From positions 1 to 34,988 of the forward strand of contig CANGOE010000027.1 in assembly GCA_947455455.1 (NCBI GenBank): a stretch of 34,988 bases of DNA. Reading direction: 5' to 3'. Below are positions 8,435-16,781 of the stretch, one piece after another. Made by a program: the position numbers and the translations under genes. The notes below the pieces were generated by a model. It was not told the DNA's origin, did not search any database, and was given only the letters and a program-made list of their open reading frames with translations. Source of the stretch: Hyphomicrobiales bacterium. Its GTDB lineage: Bacteria; Pseudomonadota; Alphaproteobacteria; Rhizobiales; Beijerinckiaceae. Position 1 is the first letter of the stretch; each line of letters starts with the position of its first letter.

Positions 8435-9798
8435 GCGCAGATATTCTGATCATTGATGATGAAGCCGATATCCGCGATCTGGTCGCGGGTATTCTGGAAG
8501 ACGAGGGCCATTCTGCCCGTACGGCCGCCAATGCCGACGAAGCCCTTGCGGCCATCGGCCAGCGCCGCCCCAGTCTGGTGTTCCTCGATATCTGGATTCA
8601 GGGCTCGCGGCTCGACGGCTTGCAATTGCTGGATGTGATCAAGGAACAGCATCACGATTTGCCGGTGGTGATGATTTCAGGCCATGGCAATATCGAAACC
8701 GCCGTGTCTGCCATCAAACGCGGGGCCTATGATTTTATCGAAAAACCCTTCAAAGCCGATCGCTTGTTGCTGGTGGCTGATCGGGCGATTGAAACATCCA
8801 ATCTCAAACGCGAGGTGCGCGAGCTGAAAACCCGCAATGTGCAGGCCAGCGACATCATCGGCCAGTCTTTTGCCTCCAACCAGTTGCGCTCGACAATCGA
8901 AAAAGTCGCCCATTCCAATGCACGGGTCATGATTTCGGGGCCACCGGGTTCGGGCAAGGAATTGGTGGCCCGCCAGATCCATGCCCATTCCAGCCGCGCC
9001 AACAGCCCGTTTCTGGTTATCAATGCCGCCACCATGAACCCCGACACGGTTGAGGCCGCCTTGTTCGGTGTCGAGGATGCCCAAGGCCGCATCAGCCAGA
9101 TCGGCGCGCTGGAGGAGGCCCATAGCGGCACGCTCTATCTCGATGAAGTCTGCGATATGCCTTTGGTCACCCAAGGCAAAATATTACGGGTACTGGTTGA
9201 CCAGACCTTCAATCGGGTTGGTGGCAGTACCAAGGTGCAAGTGGATGTGCGGGTTATGTCCTCGACGGCACGCGATCTGGCCCATGAGATAGCCGTTGGT
9301 CGTTTCCGCGAGGATTTGTTGCACCGCCTCAATGTGGTGCCGGTGCGTGTGCCGTCATTGGCGGATCGACGGGAAGATGTGCCGGCTTTGATTTCACATT
9401 TCATCACCCAACTGGGCACGCGGGACGGATTGCCGGCCCGCATCATCACCAATGATGCGATGGCGGTTTTGCAATCCTATGACTGGCCCGGCAATATCCG
9501 TCAGTTGCGCAATACGGTCGAACGCTTGTTGATCCTGTCGACCGGCGAGGGGCAGGATGAAATCACAGCCGATCTGTTGCCGCCCGATGTCGGCGCGATG
9601 GTTCCTTCAATGCCCAATGGCGAGGGCGGCGAAAAGCTGATGGCGCTCCCTTTGCGCGAGGCCCGCGAATTGTTCGAGCGTGAATATCTGGTGGCCCAAA
9701 TCGGGCGGTTTGGCGGCAATATTTCGCGAACATCGGAATTTGTCGGCATGGAAAGGTCAGCTTTGCACCGCAAACTGAAAAGTCTTGGTGTTGATTAA
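8431..9798 (+). CDS. ntrX: Response regulator NtrX
   Basis: A 455-residue NtrC-family regulator. The receiver has the acidic pair D9-D10-E11 and phospho-acceptor Asp53 (VFLDIW), with the switch Lys in EKPFK near 107. The AAA+ domain has Walker A GPPGSGKE (171-178) and a Walker B-like GTLYLDEVCD. The sigma-54-contacting GAFTGA loop is absent: the stretch between LFG and GTLYLDE is shortened and reads VEDAQGRISQIG. This is typical of alphaproteobacterial NtrX and argues against classical sigma-54 activation. A Fis-type helix-turn-helix lies at the C-terminus (ISRTSEFVGMERSALHRKLK). The start at 8431 is set by the receiver N-terminus and the 4-base overlap with ntrY. Confidence 0.95.
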   Translation: MSADILIIDDEADIRDLVAGILEDEGHSARTAANADEALAAIGQRRPSLVFLDIWIQGSRLDGLQLLDVIKEQHHDLPVVMISGHGNIETAVSAIKRGAYDFIEKPFKADRLLLVADRAIETSNLKREVRELKTRNVQASDIIGQSFASNQLRSTIEKVAHSNARVMISGPPGSGKELVARQIHAHSSRANSPFLVINAATMNPDTVEAALFGVEDAQGRISQIGALEEAHSGTLYLDEVCDMPLVTQGKILRVLVDQTFNRVGGSTKVQVDVRVMSSTARDLAHEIAVGRFREDLLHRLNVVPVRVPSLADRREDVPALISHFITQLGTRDGLPARIITNDAMAVLQSYDWPGNIRQLRNTVERLLILSTGEGQDEITADLLPPDVGAMVPSMPNGEGGEKLMALPLREARELFEREYLVAQIGRFGGNISRTSEFVGMERSALHRKLKSLGVD

Positions 9799-9987
9799 AG
9801 CCTTTGAATTCCAAGGTTTTCATCAAACTTTCATCAATTGCCTGTTATTTGTTCCCAATGATTTGGCCTGATCCCTTGCCAACGAGCCTCAAAAAGAGCG
9901 TAATTCCGATCTAACAGTTATTGTCCAGTGATGACTGAGAATGAAATCCGGAACTAAAAAAGTCCGGCAAGAACAAGAGGTGATGAG
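9799..9987 (+). promoter_or_regulatory. hfq leader region with short hairpin
   Basis: This 189-base gap between ntrX and hfq presumably holds the hfq-hflX promoter, but I find no good -35/-10 pair. CCGGA (9948-9952) and TCCGG (9963-9967) can form a short hairpin with an A-rich loop just before the hfq ribosome-binding site AGAGGTGA (9976-9983). Such a position could affect hfq translation; this is inference only. Confidence 0.3.
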
Positions 9988-10239
9988 ATGGCCGGTGAAC
10001 GGGCGCAAAATCTGCAGGACACTTTCCTCAACTATGTGCGTAAGCACAAAATCCCTTTAACAATTTTCCTCGTCAACGGCGTCAAACTGCAAGGCGTTGT
10101 GACGTGGTTTGATAATTTCTGCGTGTTGTTGCGCCGGGATGGCCATTCGCAACTCGTCTATAAACACGCCATTTCCACCATCATGCCGGGTGCACCGATG
10201 GCTCTGTTCGAGCCGACCGACGAACCTGCCGCAAACTGA
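9988..10239 (+). CDS. hfq: RNA chaperone Hfq
   Basis: An 83-residue Sm-like protein that forms a hexameric ring and helps small RNAs pair with mRNAs. The Sm1 region is visible as [20 protein letters not shown] followed by [19 protein letters not shown], and the Sm2 region as the YKHAIST block with the conserved Lys-His pair. Length and start agree with alphaproteobacterial Hfq, and AGAGGTGA lies just upstream. Its stop and the hflX start overlap (TGATG, sharing base 10239), the usual hfq-hflX operon arrangement. Confidence 0.97.
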   Translation: MAGERAQNLQDTFLNYVRKHKIPLTIFLVNGVKLQGVVTWFDNFCVLLRRDGHSQLVYKHAISTIMPGAPMALFEPTDEPAAN

Positions 10240-11675
10240 TGACAGATAACGACCGTATCGCCGCCAATGTCCGCAAGCCTGTTGCAGACATTGAACGCAC
10301 CATTGCGATTGGCACACAGACCATGGTTGTCGGGCCCTATGCCCAGCGCCTGCGTTTGCGGCCGGGGCAAGAAGCGCGTCCCAATGCGCGTGATACGGCG
10401 GCCCGTCTGGTGGAAGCTGTCGGCTTGGCCGCCGCCATCAACCTGACTGTACGGGCAGAACGGTTGATCGTGCTCGATCGGCCCACGCCTGCGACCTATA
10501 TCGGGTCTGGCAAGGTCGAAGAGCTCAAACAGCAGATCGAGGAATTGGAGATCGGCCTTGTCATCATGGATGCGGCCTTGTCACCGGTCCAGCAACGCAA
10601 TCTCGAAAGGGCATGGCAATGCAAGGTGATTGACCGCACCGGTCTTATTCTCGAAATTTTCGGCCGCAGGGCGCGGACACGGGAAGGGCGGTTGCAGGTC
10701 GAACTGGCTCATCTTGGCTATCAGAAGAGCCGCCTTGTGCGATCATGGACCCATCTGGAACGCCAGCGCGGCGGTTTCGGCTTTCTCGGTGGTCCGGGTG
10801 AAACCCAGATCGAGGCCGACCGCCGGATCATTCTCGACCGGATGGTGCGTTTGCAACGCGAACTCGACAGCGTCAAGCGCACGCGCGGCCTGCATCGCGA
10901 AGGGCGGCGGCGCACGCCTTATCCGATCATTGCGCTGGTCGGCTATACCAATGCCGGCAAATCAACCCTGTTCAACCGCCTGACCTCCGCCGAGGTCATG
11001 GCCGAAGATTTGCTGTTTGCCACTCTTGATCCGACAGCCCGCGTTGTGCGCCTGCCGCATGGTGCGCCGATTATTCTCTCTGATACCGTGGGCTTTATCT
11101 CCGATCTTCCCACCACGCTGGTGGCGGCTTTTCGGGCGACACTGGAAGATGTGATCGAGGCCGATATTGTCTTGCATATCCGCGATGTCTCGCATGAGGA
11201 TACCGAAGCACAGGCGCAGGATGTGACCGCGATCATGCGCGATCTCGGCCTTGATCCCGACCAGCCCGACAAGGTGATCGAGGTCTGGAACAAGATCGAC
11301 CAACTCTCTCCCGAAGCGCGTGAACAGGCGATGAACCGCGCCGAAAACGCCACGACACTGCTCAAGCCCATAGCGGTTTCTGCGCTGACAGGCGAGGGCA
11401 CCGACACGTTGCTGGCGCTGATCGAGGACAAGTTATCGGCCGATCGTGGCGTGTATCAACTGGTCCTGACCCCGCAGGATGGTGCTATTCTGGCCTGGAT
11501 CTATCGCGAGGGCGAAGTGCTGGATCGGCGCGACGAGGACAATGGCGATACCAGCCTGCAAGTCCGCCTGCCTCTGGAAAAAGAGGGCCTGCTCTTGCGG
11601 CGCGTGCCTGAAGCCAAAAAACTCAGTTCCAACAAGCCCAAAACCACCATCGAGCCGACAAGCTGGCAACCGTGA
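10239..11675 (+). CDS. hflX: Ribosome-associated GTPase HflX
   Basis: A 478-residue GTPase that in characterised bacteria binds the 50S subunit and rescues or splits stalled ribosomes, especially under heat stress. The N-terminal HflX domain includes the glycine-rich segment GGFGFLGGPGETQIEADRR (178-196). The G domain has G1 GYTNAGKST (235-243), G3 DTVGF (282-286) and G4 NKID near 355. The C-terminal extension after about residue 400 is a usual family feature. Translation is coupled to hfq by a 1-base overlap. The gene converges on mazG across a short CTAG-rich junction. Confidence 0.95.
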   Translation: MTDNDRIAANVRKPVADIERTIAIGTQTMVVGPYAQRLRLRPGQEARPNARDTAARLVEAVGLAAAINLTVRAERLIVLDRPTPATYIGSGKVEELKQQIEELEIGLVIMDAALSPVQQRNLERAWQCKVIDRTGLILEIFGRRARTREGRLQVELAHLGYQKSRLVRSWTHLERQRGGFGFLGGPGETQIEADRRIILDRMVRLQRELDSVKRTRGLHREGRRRTPYPIIALVGYTNAGKSTLFNRLTSAEVMAEDLLFATLDPTARVVRLPHGAPIILSDTVGFISDLPTTLVAAFRATLEDVIEADIVLHIRDVSHEDTEAQAQDVTAIMRDLGLDPDQPDKVIEVWNKIDQLSPEAREQAMNRAENATTLLKPIAVSALTGEGTDTLLALIEDKLSADRGVYQLVLTPQDGAILAWIYREGEVLDRRDEDNGDTSLQVRLPLEKEGLLLRRVPEAKKLSSNKPKTTIEPTSWQP

Positions 11676-11680
11676 GCCAA

Positions 11681-11702
11681 GCCTAGTCTAGTCTAGCCTA
11701 GC
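11681..11702. repeat. Four CTAG tetranucleotides at 5-base spacing in the hflX/mazG junction
   Basis: CTAG occurs at 11683, 11688, 11693 and 11698, an exact 5-base period. The last copy contains the mazG stop codon (TAG on the minus strand at 11700-11698). The tract is partly self-complementary and could form a weak hairpin between the converging genes, but there is no T-run on either side. Confidence 0.6.
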
Positions 11703-12648
11703 TTACCCTGTCCTCGCCCTGTTGGTCCACTTTAAGGGGAACCAGCATCCGCTTGGCCTCAATCCATAATTCTTCCATTTCTTCAAGACTGGCTTCAGTC
11801 CATTCTTTATTTTTTAGTTTAATATTCTTTTCGATATAATTGAATCTATTGATAAACTTCTGATTTCCTTGCCTCAGAGAATCTTCGGGATCGATCTTCA
11901 TATGGCGGGCGATGTTGACGACGACAAACAGCAGATCGCCGATCTCGTCCTTGATCGCGGCCTGATCACCCGATGCCACAGCCTCGCGGACTTCTGCCAA
12001 TTCCTCATCGCATTTGGCCAAAACCAGTTGCACATCATCCCAATCAAAACCGACAGAACCTGCCAGTTTCTGCAATTTTTCGGCTCGTGATAGCGCAGGC
12101 AGGGCTTGCGGCACTGCATCCAGCAAGGCCGGCTCAGGTTCGGGCAAATGGTTTGCCGCACGGCGTGTCGCGCGCTCGGCTTTTTCTTGCGCTTTGATTT
12201 GTCCCCACATGGCTTTGACCTGATCGGGTGGCAAATCGCGGGCTTCGCCAAACACATGCGGATGCCTGCGGATCATTTTAGACGTAATGGCCTCGCAGAC
12301 ATCGGCAAAGGAAAACAGACCCTTTTCCTCGGCCATACGGGCATGAAACACCACCTGTAACAGCAAATCGCCCAATTCATCGCACAGGTCTTCGGCATCA
12401 TCCCGCTGGATCGCATCGATAACCTCATAGGCTTCCTCGATGGTGTAAGGCGCAATGGAAGCAAAATCCTGTGCCAGATCCCAGGCGCAACCCGTCACAG
12501 GGGTCCGCAGAGCCGCCATAATGTCCAGCAGGCCATCAATGGAGCGCGAGGGTGTGATGTGTCCTGTTTGAGGCTCTGGAGTGCCGGGATCAGGCTTATG
12601 CGCGGGATCAAGCGATAAAGCCTCCCGTGGATTTTTTTCGTGCGACAT
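11698..12648 (-). CDS. mazG: Nucleoside triphosphate pyrophosphohydrolase MazG
   Basis: A 316-residue protein with two MazG domains, which hydrolyses (d)NTPs to monophosphates and clears aberrant nucleotides. The first domain has the metal-binding signature EEAYEVIDAI...DELGDLLLQVVFHARM, and the second EELAEVREAV...DEIGDLLFVVVNIAR. The start at 12648 is chosen because GGAGG lies about 4 bases upstream; the ATG at 12651 and an upstream extension to 12753 are less likely. The 3' part (11761-11880), coding for the C-terminal Asn/Lys/Ile-rich segment, is only about 29% GC, far below the rest of the gene. The place next to hfq-hflX matches alphaproteobacterial synteny. Confidence 0.94.
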   Translation of the reverse strand: MSHEKNPREALSLDPAHKPDPGTPEPQTGHITPSRSIDGLLDIMAALRTPVTGCAWDLAQDFASIAPYTIEEAYEVIDAIQRDDAEDLCDELGDLLLQVVFHARMAEEKGLFSFADVCEAITSKMIRRHPHVFGEARDLPPDQVKAMWGQIKAQEKAERATRRAANHLPEPEPALLDAVPQALPALSRAEKLQKLAGSVGFDWDDVQLVLAKCDEELAEVREAVASGDQAAIKDEIGDLLFVVVNIARHMKIDPEDSLRQGNQKFINRFNYIEKNIKLKNKEWTEASLEEMEELWIEAKRMLVPLKVDQQGEDRVS

Positions 12649-12933
12649 CATGCCTCCTGCGGAACTATTGCATTCGTTAAACCACGCGACCGCAAAACCA
12701 CAAAGCCCGTTTGCCGCCGTGGTTGTCTCAGTCCACAACTGCAAAGTCCACAACTATGGGGGGGTATCAGGGAATTGGGATGGGCGTGGGAAGGTTGATT
12801 TTATAGGATACAAATAACGCATAAGACATATTATGGAACTTAAATATCATCCTCTTATTCAAAGCCCCCTTGAATTGGATCGGACGGTTTCATCAAATTA
12901 TAAAAACACATGATATTGAGGAAGTCTGGATTT
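12649..12933. other. Intergenic stretch between mazG and vapBC, with an 11-base direct repeat
   Basis: No gene is supported here. The notable element is AGTCCACAACT, present twice at 12730-12740 and 12745-12755 (15-base period), close to the mazG 5' end. A run of seven G residues follows at about 12758-12764. The remaining part becomes AT-rich towards vapB. A mazG promoter should lie here, but no convincing pair of hexamers was found. Confidence 0.4.
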
Positions 12934-12952
12934 TGGACTATATTATAGACCA
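12916..12952 (+). promoter_or_regulatory. vapBC promoter with overlapping palindromic operator
   Basis: TTGAGG (12916-12921) and TATATT (12939-12944) are separated by 17 bases. A 19-base imperfect palindrome at 12934-12952 has perfectly matching arms interrupted at three symmetric positions: TGG, CTATA, TATAG and CCA. It covers the -10 box. This is the expected layout for autorepression by an antitoxin or toxin-antitoxin complex. The ribosome-binding site GGAGG (12965-12969) and the ATG at 12975 follow. Confidence 0.65.
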
Positions 12953-12974
12953 ATTCCACCTATTGGAGGTTGCC

Positions 12975-13229
12975 ATGGAAATTTCCGTTTCTGATGCCAA
13001 GGCACAACTGACCGAACTTGTCCGTCGGGCTGAAGCTGGCGACGACATTATTCTGACTCGGCATGGTCAACCCAAGGTGCGCTTTACACCCATCAAAGCG
13101 CAACAAACGGTCCAGAACCGTCAAGCCTTACTGGCGACAATCCGTGCATCGGCCCAGTTGAAATTAACACCAGTGTCTGCCGCACGGTCTCAGGACGACT
13201 TATATGGTGATGATGGATTGCCAAAGTGA
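12975..13229 (+). CDS. Antitoxin of the Phd/YefM family (VapB-type)
   Basis: An 84-residue antitoxin. The N-terminal MEISVSDAKAQLTELVRRAEAGDDIILTR pattern, followed by HGQPKVRFTP, is the Phd/YefM DNA-binding fold. The C-terminal part from about residue 45 is charged and low in structure and would wrap the toxin. GGAGG lies 5 bases before the ATG, which sets the start; an in-frame upstream extension to 12870 lacks such a site and would run through the operator. The stop overlaps the toxin start (GTGA at 13226-13229), so the pair is translationally coupled. It should neutralise the PIN toxin and repress its own promoter through the palindrome upstream. Confidence 0.88.
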   Translation: MEISVSDAKAQLTELVRRAEAGDDIILTRHGQPKVRFTPIKAQQTVQNRQALLATIRASAQLKLTPVSAARSQDDLYGDDGLPK

Positions 13230-13609
13230 TTGTCGTCGATACCTCGGCTCTCATGGCTATTTTGTTGAATGAACCGGAAGCCTCTTATTTGTCCGATCGT
13301 TTAGCGAATTCTCCACGACTATTAATGTGCGCTGGCACATTGGCGGAAGCACTGATTGTCGCCCAGCGGCGCAATCTGCTGGATGAATTGATGCAGATGA
13401 TCGAGGGGTTGAATTTTGAAGTGATCAATCTGACGTATCAATCCTCCAAACGCGTGGCACAGGCCTATGCACAATGGGGCAAAGGTACGCATCCGGCAGG
13501 TCTGAATTTTGGCGACTGTTTTGCCTATGTTTTGGCCAAAGAGCATCAATGCGAATTGCTCTATGTCGGCCAGGATTTCAACAAAACCGACACCATCACC
13601 TCAGTCTAA
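13226..13609 (+). CDS. vapC: PIN-domain ribonuclease toxin (VapC family)
   Basis: A 127-residue PIN-domain protein. The four acidic positions that bind Mg/Mn in VapC nucleases are present: Asp5 (VVDTSAL), Glu41 (TLAEALIVA), Asp97 (FGDCFAYVLA) and Asp117 (VGQDFNKTD). VapC toxins cleave specific tRNAs or rRNA when freed from the antitoxin. The start is GTG at 13226, inside the antitoxin stop. The gene converges on the MBL hydrolase with a gap of only 3 bases. All catalytic residues are intact, so the system looks functional. Confidence 0.9.
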   Translation: MIVVDTSALMAILLNEPEASYLSDRLANSPRLLMCAGTLAEALIVAQRRNLLDELMQMIEGLNFEVINLTYQSSKRVAQAYAQWGKGTHPAGLNFGDCFAYVLAKEHQCELLYVGQDFNKTDTITSV

Positions 13610-13612
13610 ACC

Positions 13613-14407
13613 TCAAAACCCGATCACCATCCCGTCATAGGCGGGCCGGATGTGGTCAGGGAGTTGGTTGCACAGGGTCGCGTAATCCATATCGGTGTGG
13701 AGATTGGTCAGGATGGCCCTTTTGGGATTGAGTTTTTCAATCCAGTGTAGCGTCTCCGACAGGCAGAAATGGGTCGGATGCGGGGCAATCCGCAAGGCAT
13801 CGACAATCCAGACATCGAGATTATGCAAAGACACAAGGCTTTCTTCGGGAATGGCATTCACATCGGGTGTATAGGCCACATCATTGATGCGAAAACCCAA
13901 AGCTGGCACAAGACCGTGCTGTAATTTGAAGGGCAGAAAGGATATCGGCCCACCCTCACCTGAAATCTCAACTTTTTGGCCGATTTCAAGCGTGAACTCT
14001 TCCATAATCGGCGGATAATCACTGCCATCCATGGTTTCAAAGATATAGGAAAAGCGCTTCTTGATGCCCTTGGCTGTGACCGCATCCATATAGACCGGCA
14101 GACGTTGGCGTTGCAGTAATGCATAAGGGCGCACATCATCAATGCCATGGACATGGTCGGCATGGTCATGGGTGAACAAGACAGCATCCAAGTGTCGCGT
14201 TTGCGTGCTCAGAAGTTGGTCGCGCAAATCCGGGGAAGTATCTATAACCACAGTGGTTTTTTTATTTTCACTGAGGCGTTCGACCAGAATCGAACAGCGT
14301 CTGCGCCGGTTCTTTGGCTCTTGCGGATCGCATGATCCCCAGCCAAAGCCCAAGCGAGGCACACCGCCTGAAGATCCGCAACCGAGAATGGTGATTGTGC
14401 CGGTCAT
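13613..14407 (-). CDS. Metallo-beta-lactamase-fold metal-dependent hydrolase (PhnP-like)
   Basis: A 264-residue MBL-fold protein. It begins with the family's GCGSSGGVPR motif, then has the metal-binding THDHADH motif (79-85), Asp56 in VVIDTSPDLR, and downstream Asp and His residues (YTPDVNAIP, TNLHTDMDY). This family includes the phosphodiesterase PhnP; proteins in this alphaproteobacterial location next to tatD have no settled substrate. Its start overlaps the tatD stop by 4 bases (ATGA at 14407-14404), so it is the last gene of the rlpA/tmk-holB-metG-tatD direction. There is no signal peptide, so it is cytoplasmic. Confidence 0.9.
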   Translation of the reverse strand: MTGTITILGCGSSGGVPRLGFGWGSCDPQEPKNRRRRCSILVERLSENKKTTVVIDTSPDLRDQLLSTQTRHLDAVLFTHDHADHVHGIDDVRPYALLQRQRLPVYMDAVTAKGIKKRFSYIFETMDGSDYPPIMEEFTLEIGQKVEISGEGGPISFLPFKLQHGLVPALGFRINDVAYTPDVNAIPEESLVSLHNLDVWIVDALRIAPHPTHFCLSETLHWIEKLNPKRAILTNLHTDMDYATLCNQLPDHIRPAYDGMVIGF

Positions 14408-15186
14408 TGCGGGCGCACAGCTTTGGAAAACAGCGAGAAGAAATTATCGGTGGTCAGCGCCGCCATGTCTTCATAGGTGAGACCATGCACATCGGCGAGC
14501 ATGGCGGCGGTTTCGGCCACAAATGACGGCTCGTTGCGTTTGCCTCTGTGTTTTTGCGGGGCTAGAAACGGTGCATCTGTTTCAACCAGCAAACGATCCA
14601 GCGGTACCCTTTTGGCAATGGCGCGGATTTCATCGGATTTTTTAAAAGTCAAAATCCCCGAAAAAGAAACACTCAAGCCCAATGCAACACCGACTTCAGC
14701 CAATCGAGTGCCGGACGAATAGCAATGCAAAAGGGCCGGAAAGGCCCCCTTCCCCATTTCATCCGTCAGAATACGGATCATGTCGTCATCACAATCGCGC
14801 GCATGGATGACAAGCGGCAGTTTCGTCAGACGCGCGGCCTCGATATGGGTGCGGAACACCCGTTCGGCGACATCACGGGGGGCGGTATCGTAATGGTAAT
14901 CAAGGCCGGCTTCGCCGATCCCCACGCATTTGGGATGGGTCGAGAGGTCCAGCAATCGCTCAAGCGGCACATCGGGCTCATCCACCACGCCAAGCGGATG
15001 GGTGCCTACCGTGCACCAGATATCGGGATCGCTTTCGGCAATTCCCGCATAGAGCGCAAATTTGGCAACACGGGTCGAAATTGTCACCATACTGGTCACG
15101 CCCGCCGCTTTGGCACGCGCAATCACGCCCGCGCGGTCCTCTTCCAGCTCCGGGAAATCGAGATGGCAATGACTATCAACGAGCAT
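14404..15186 (-). CDS. tatD: TatD-family metal-dependent deoxyribonuclease
   Basis: A 260-residue TIM-barrel hydrolase. The N-terminal VDSHCHLD motif supplies two metal-binding His residues (6 and 8). The GIGEAGLDYHYD block, the VIHARDCDDD strand with a His ligand, and the LVETDAPFLAP motif near residue 205 are all family hallmarks. TatD enzymes degrade DNA 3'-5' and are linked to DNA repair. The length is typical. The start codon shares one base with the metG stop (TGATG at 15188-15184), consistent with co-transcription of tmk-holB-metG-tatD. Confidence 0.94.
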   Translation of the reverse strand: MLVDSHCHLDFPELEEDRAGVIARAKAAGVTSMVTISTRVAKFALYAGIAESDPDIWCTVGTHPLGVVDEPDVPLERLLDLSTHPKCVGIGEAGLDYHYDTAPRDVAERVFRTHIEAARLTKLPLVIHARDCDDDMIRILTDEMGKGAFPALLHCYSSGTRLAEVGVALGLSVSFSGILTFKKSDEIRAIAKRVPLDRLLVETDAPFLAPQKHRGKRNEPSFVAETAAMLADVHGLTYEDMAALTTDNFFSLFSKAVRPQ

Positions 15187-16754
15187 CAGGCTTTGGTGTC
15201 CTGTGCTGTGCTGTCTTCCTCGACATAACGGGGGAACAGGCCGGAGGGGGCAGGCAAGTTCCGTCCACCTTCAAGGCGACCTGAAGTGCCGACACAGTTG
15301 AAATCGCGGGCATTGTCGGGCACGCCGAGCAGATCCAGCAATTTGGCGCAAGCCACCGGCATCACCGGTTGTGCCATAATCGCGACACAGCGCAACGCTT
15401 CACTGGTTACCGCCAAAATCACCTCGAAGCGCGCCTGATCGGTTTTACGGATAATCCATGGCTCTTCTGTCGCAAAATAGCGGTTGGCTTCGGCCACCAC
15501 GCGCCAGATCTCACCCAATATCTGGTGCAGAGCGAAATTCTGCATCAGTTGGCGGCATTTCTCCGGTAATGCATAGGCCATATCCAGAATCGCCTGGTCC
15601 TGTGGCAACAGATGTTGCAGTTGCGGCGCCTTGCCTTCCAGATTTTTGGCAATCATCGACAAAGACCGTTGAGCCAGATTGCCCAGATCATTGGCCAGAT
15701 CGGCATTGATGCGGGTGACAATCGCTTCATGCGAATAATTGCCATCCTGCCCGAACGGCACTTCACGCAGGAAGAAATAGCGCAACTGGTCAACCCCGTA
15801 ATGGTTGGCCAAAGCGAATGGGTCGATCACATTGCCGACCGACTTGGACATTTTCTCGCCACGGTTGAACAGGAAACCATGGCCAAACACCCGTTGCGGC
15901 AAAGGCAAACCGGCCGACATCAAAAAGGCGGGCCAATAGACGGTGTGAAAGCGCACAATGTCCTTGCCGATGATATGGACATTGGCGGGCCAGAAATGCT
16001 GGCGCTCGGCCTGCTCGTCCGGAAAGCCTGTGGCTGTGAGATAGTTGGTCAGGGCATCAACCCAGACATACATCACATGTTTGGGATTGCCCGGCACAGG
16101 GATCCCCCAATCGAAAGCCGTGCGGCTGACGGACAGATCTTTCAGGCCGGATTTGACGAAACTGGTGATTTCATTGCGCCGCTCGTCGGGACCGATAAAA
16201 TCCGGGTGGTCCTGATAATGTTTGAGCAAGGGCTCCTGAAATTTGGACAGGCGGAAGAAATAGCTTTCCTCTTCCACCCATTCCACCGGCGTGCCTTGCG
16301 GGCCACGGCGTATGCCATCGGTCCCAACCGTGGTTTCGCCCTCGGTGTAATAGGCCTCGTCGCGCACGGCATACCAACCGGCATAGGTGGCCAGATAGAT
16401 ATCACCCGCCTGCTCCATCCGCTTCCAGATTTCCTGACAGGACAGTCTGTGGCGCTCCTCGGTGGTGCGGATAAAATCATCATTGGACGCATTGAGAGCC
16501 TGCGCCATGTTTTTGAAATTGGCGGCATTGCGATCAGCCAGCGCGCGCACTTCGATGCCCTCTTTCTGGGCTGTCTGGAGCATTTTTTGGCCGTGCTCGT
16601 CTGTGCCGGTCAAAAAGAAAACATCAAAACCGTCAAGACGTTTGAACCGCGCAATCGCATCCGATGCAATCAACTCATAGGCATGGCCGATATGGGGGGC
16701 GCCGTTGGGGTAGGAAATGGCTGTGGTCAGATAAAATTGCGGCTTCGTGCTCAT
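15186..16754 (-). CDS. metG: Methionyl-tRNA synthetase
   Basis: A 522-residue class I aminoacyl-tRNA synthetase that charges tRNA-Met. The HIGH signature is at 21-24 ([10 protein letters not shown]), GTDEHGQK follows in the Rossmann fold, and the KMSKS loop is present ([14 protein letters not shown]). The anticodon-binding helical domain makes up the C-terminal third. There is no C-terminal EMAP/tRNA-binding extension, as is usual for the short alphaproteobacterial form. The start at 16754 is preferred for the GAGG 5 bases upstream; a GTG two codons earlier (16760) is possible. It lies 27 bases after holB. Confidence 0.97.
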   Translation of the reverse strand: MSTKPQFYLTTAISYPNGAPHIGHAYELIASDAIARFKRLDGFDVFFLTGTDEHGQKMLQTAQKEGIEVRALADRNAANFKNMAQALNASNDDFIRTTEERHRLSCQEIWKRMEQAGDIYLATYAGWYAVRDEAYYTEGETTVGTDGIRRGPQGTPVEWVEEESYFFRLSKFQEPLLKHYQDHPDFIGPDERRNEITSFVKSGLKDLSVSRTAFDWGIPVPGNPKHVMYVWVDALTNYLTATGFPDEQAERQHFWPANVHIIGKDIVRFHTVYWPAFLMSAGLPLPQRVFGHGFLFNRGEKMSKSVGNVIDPFALANHYGVDQLRYFFLREVPFGQDGNYSHEAIVTRINADLANDLGNLAQRSLSMIAKNLEGKAPQLQHLLPQDQAILDMAYALPEKCRQLMQNFALHQILGEIWRVVAEANRYFATEEPWIIRKTDQARFEVILAVTSEALRCVAIMAQPVMPVACAKLLDLLGVPDNARDFNCVGTSGRLEGGRNLPAPSGLFPRYVEEDSTAQDTKA

Positions 16755-16781
16755 ACCCACCTCGTGTTGTCCATGATCCGA

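Noticed and set aside
9870..9900. Possible sigma-54 promoter (GG...GC elements) upstream of hfq
   Set aside because: The spacing between the GG and GC elements is 11 bases instead of the required 10, and flanking bases do not match the consensus.
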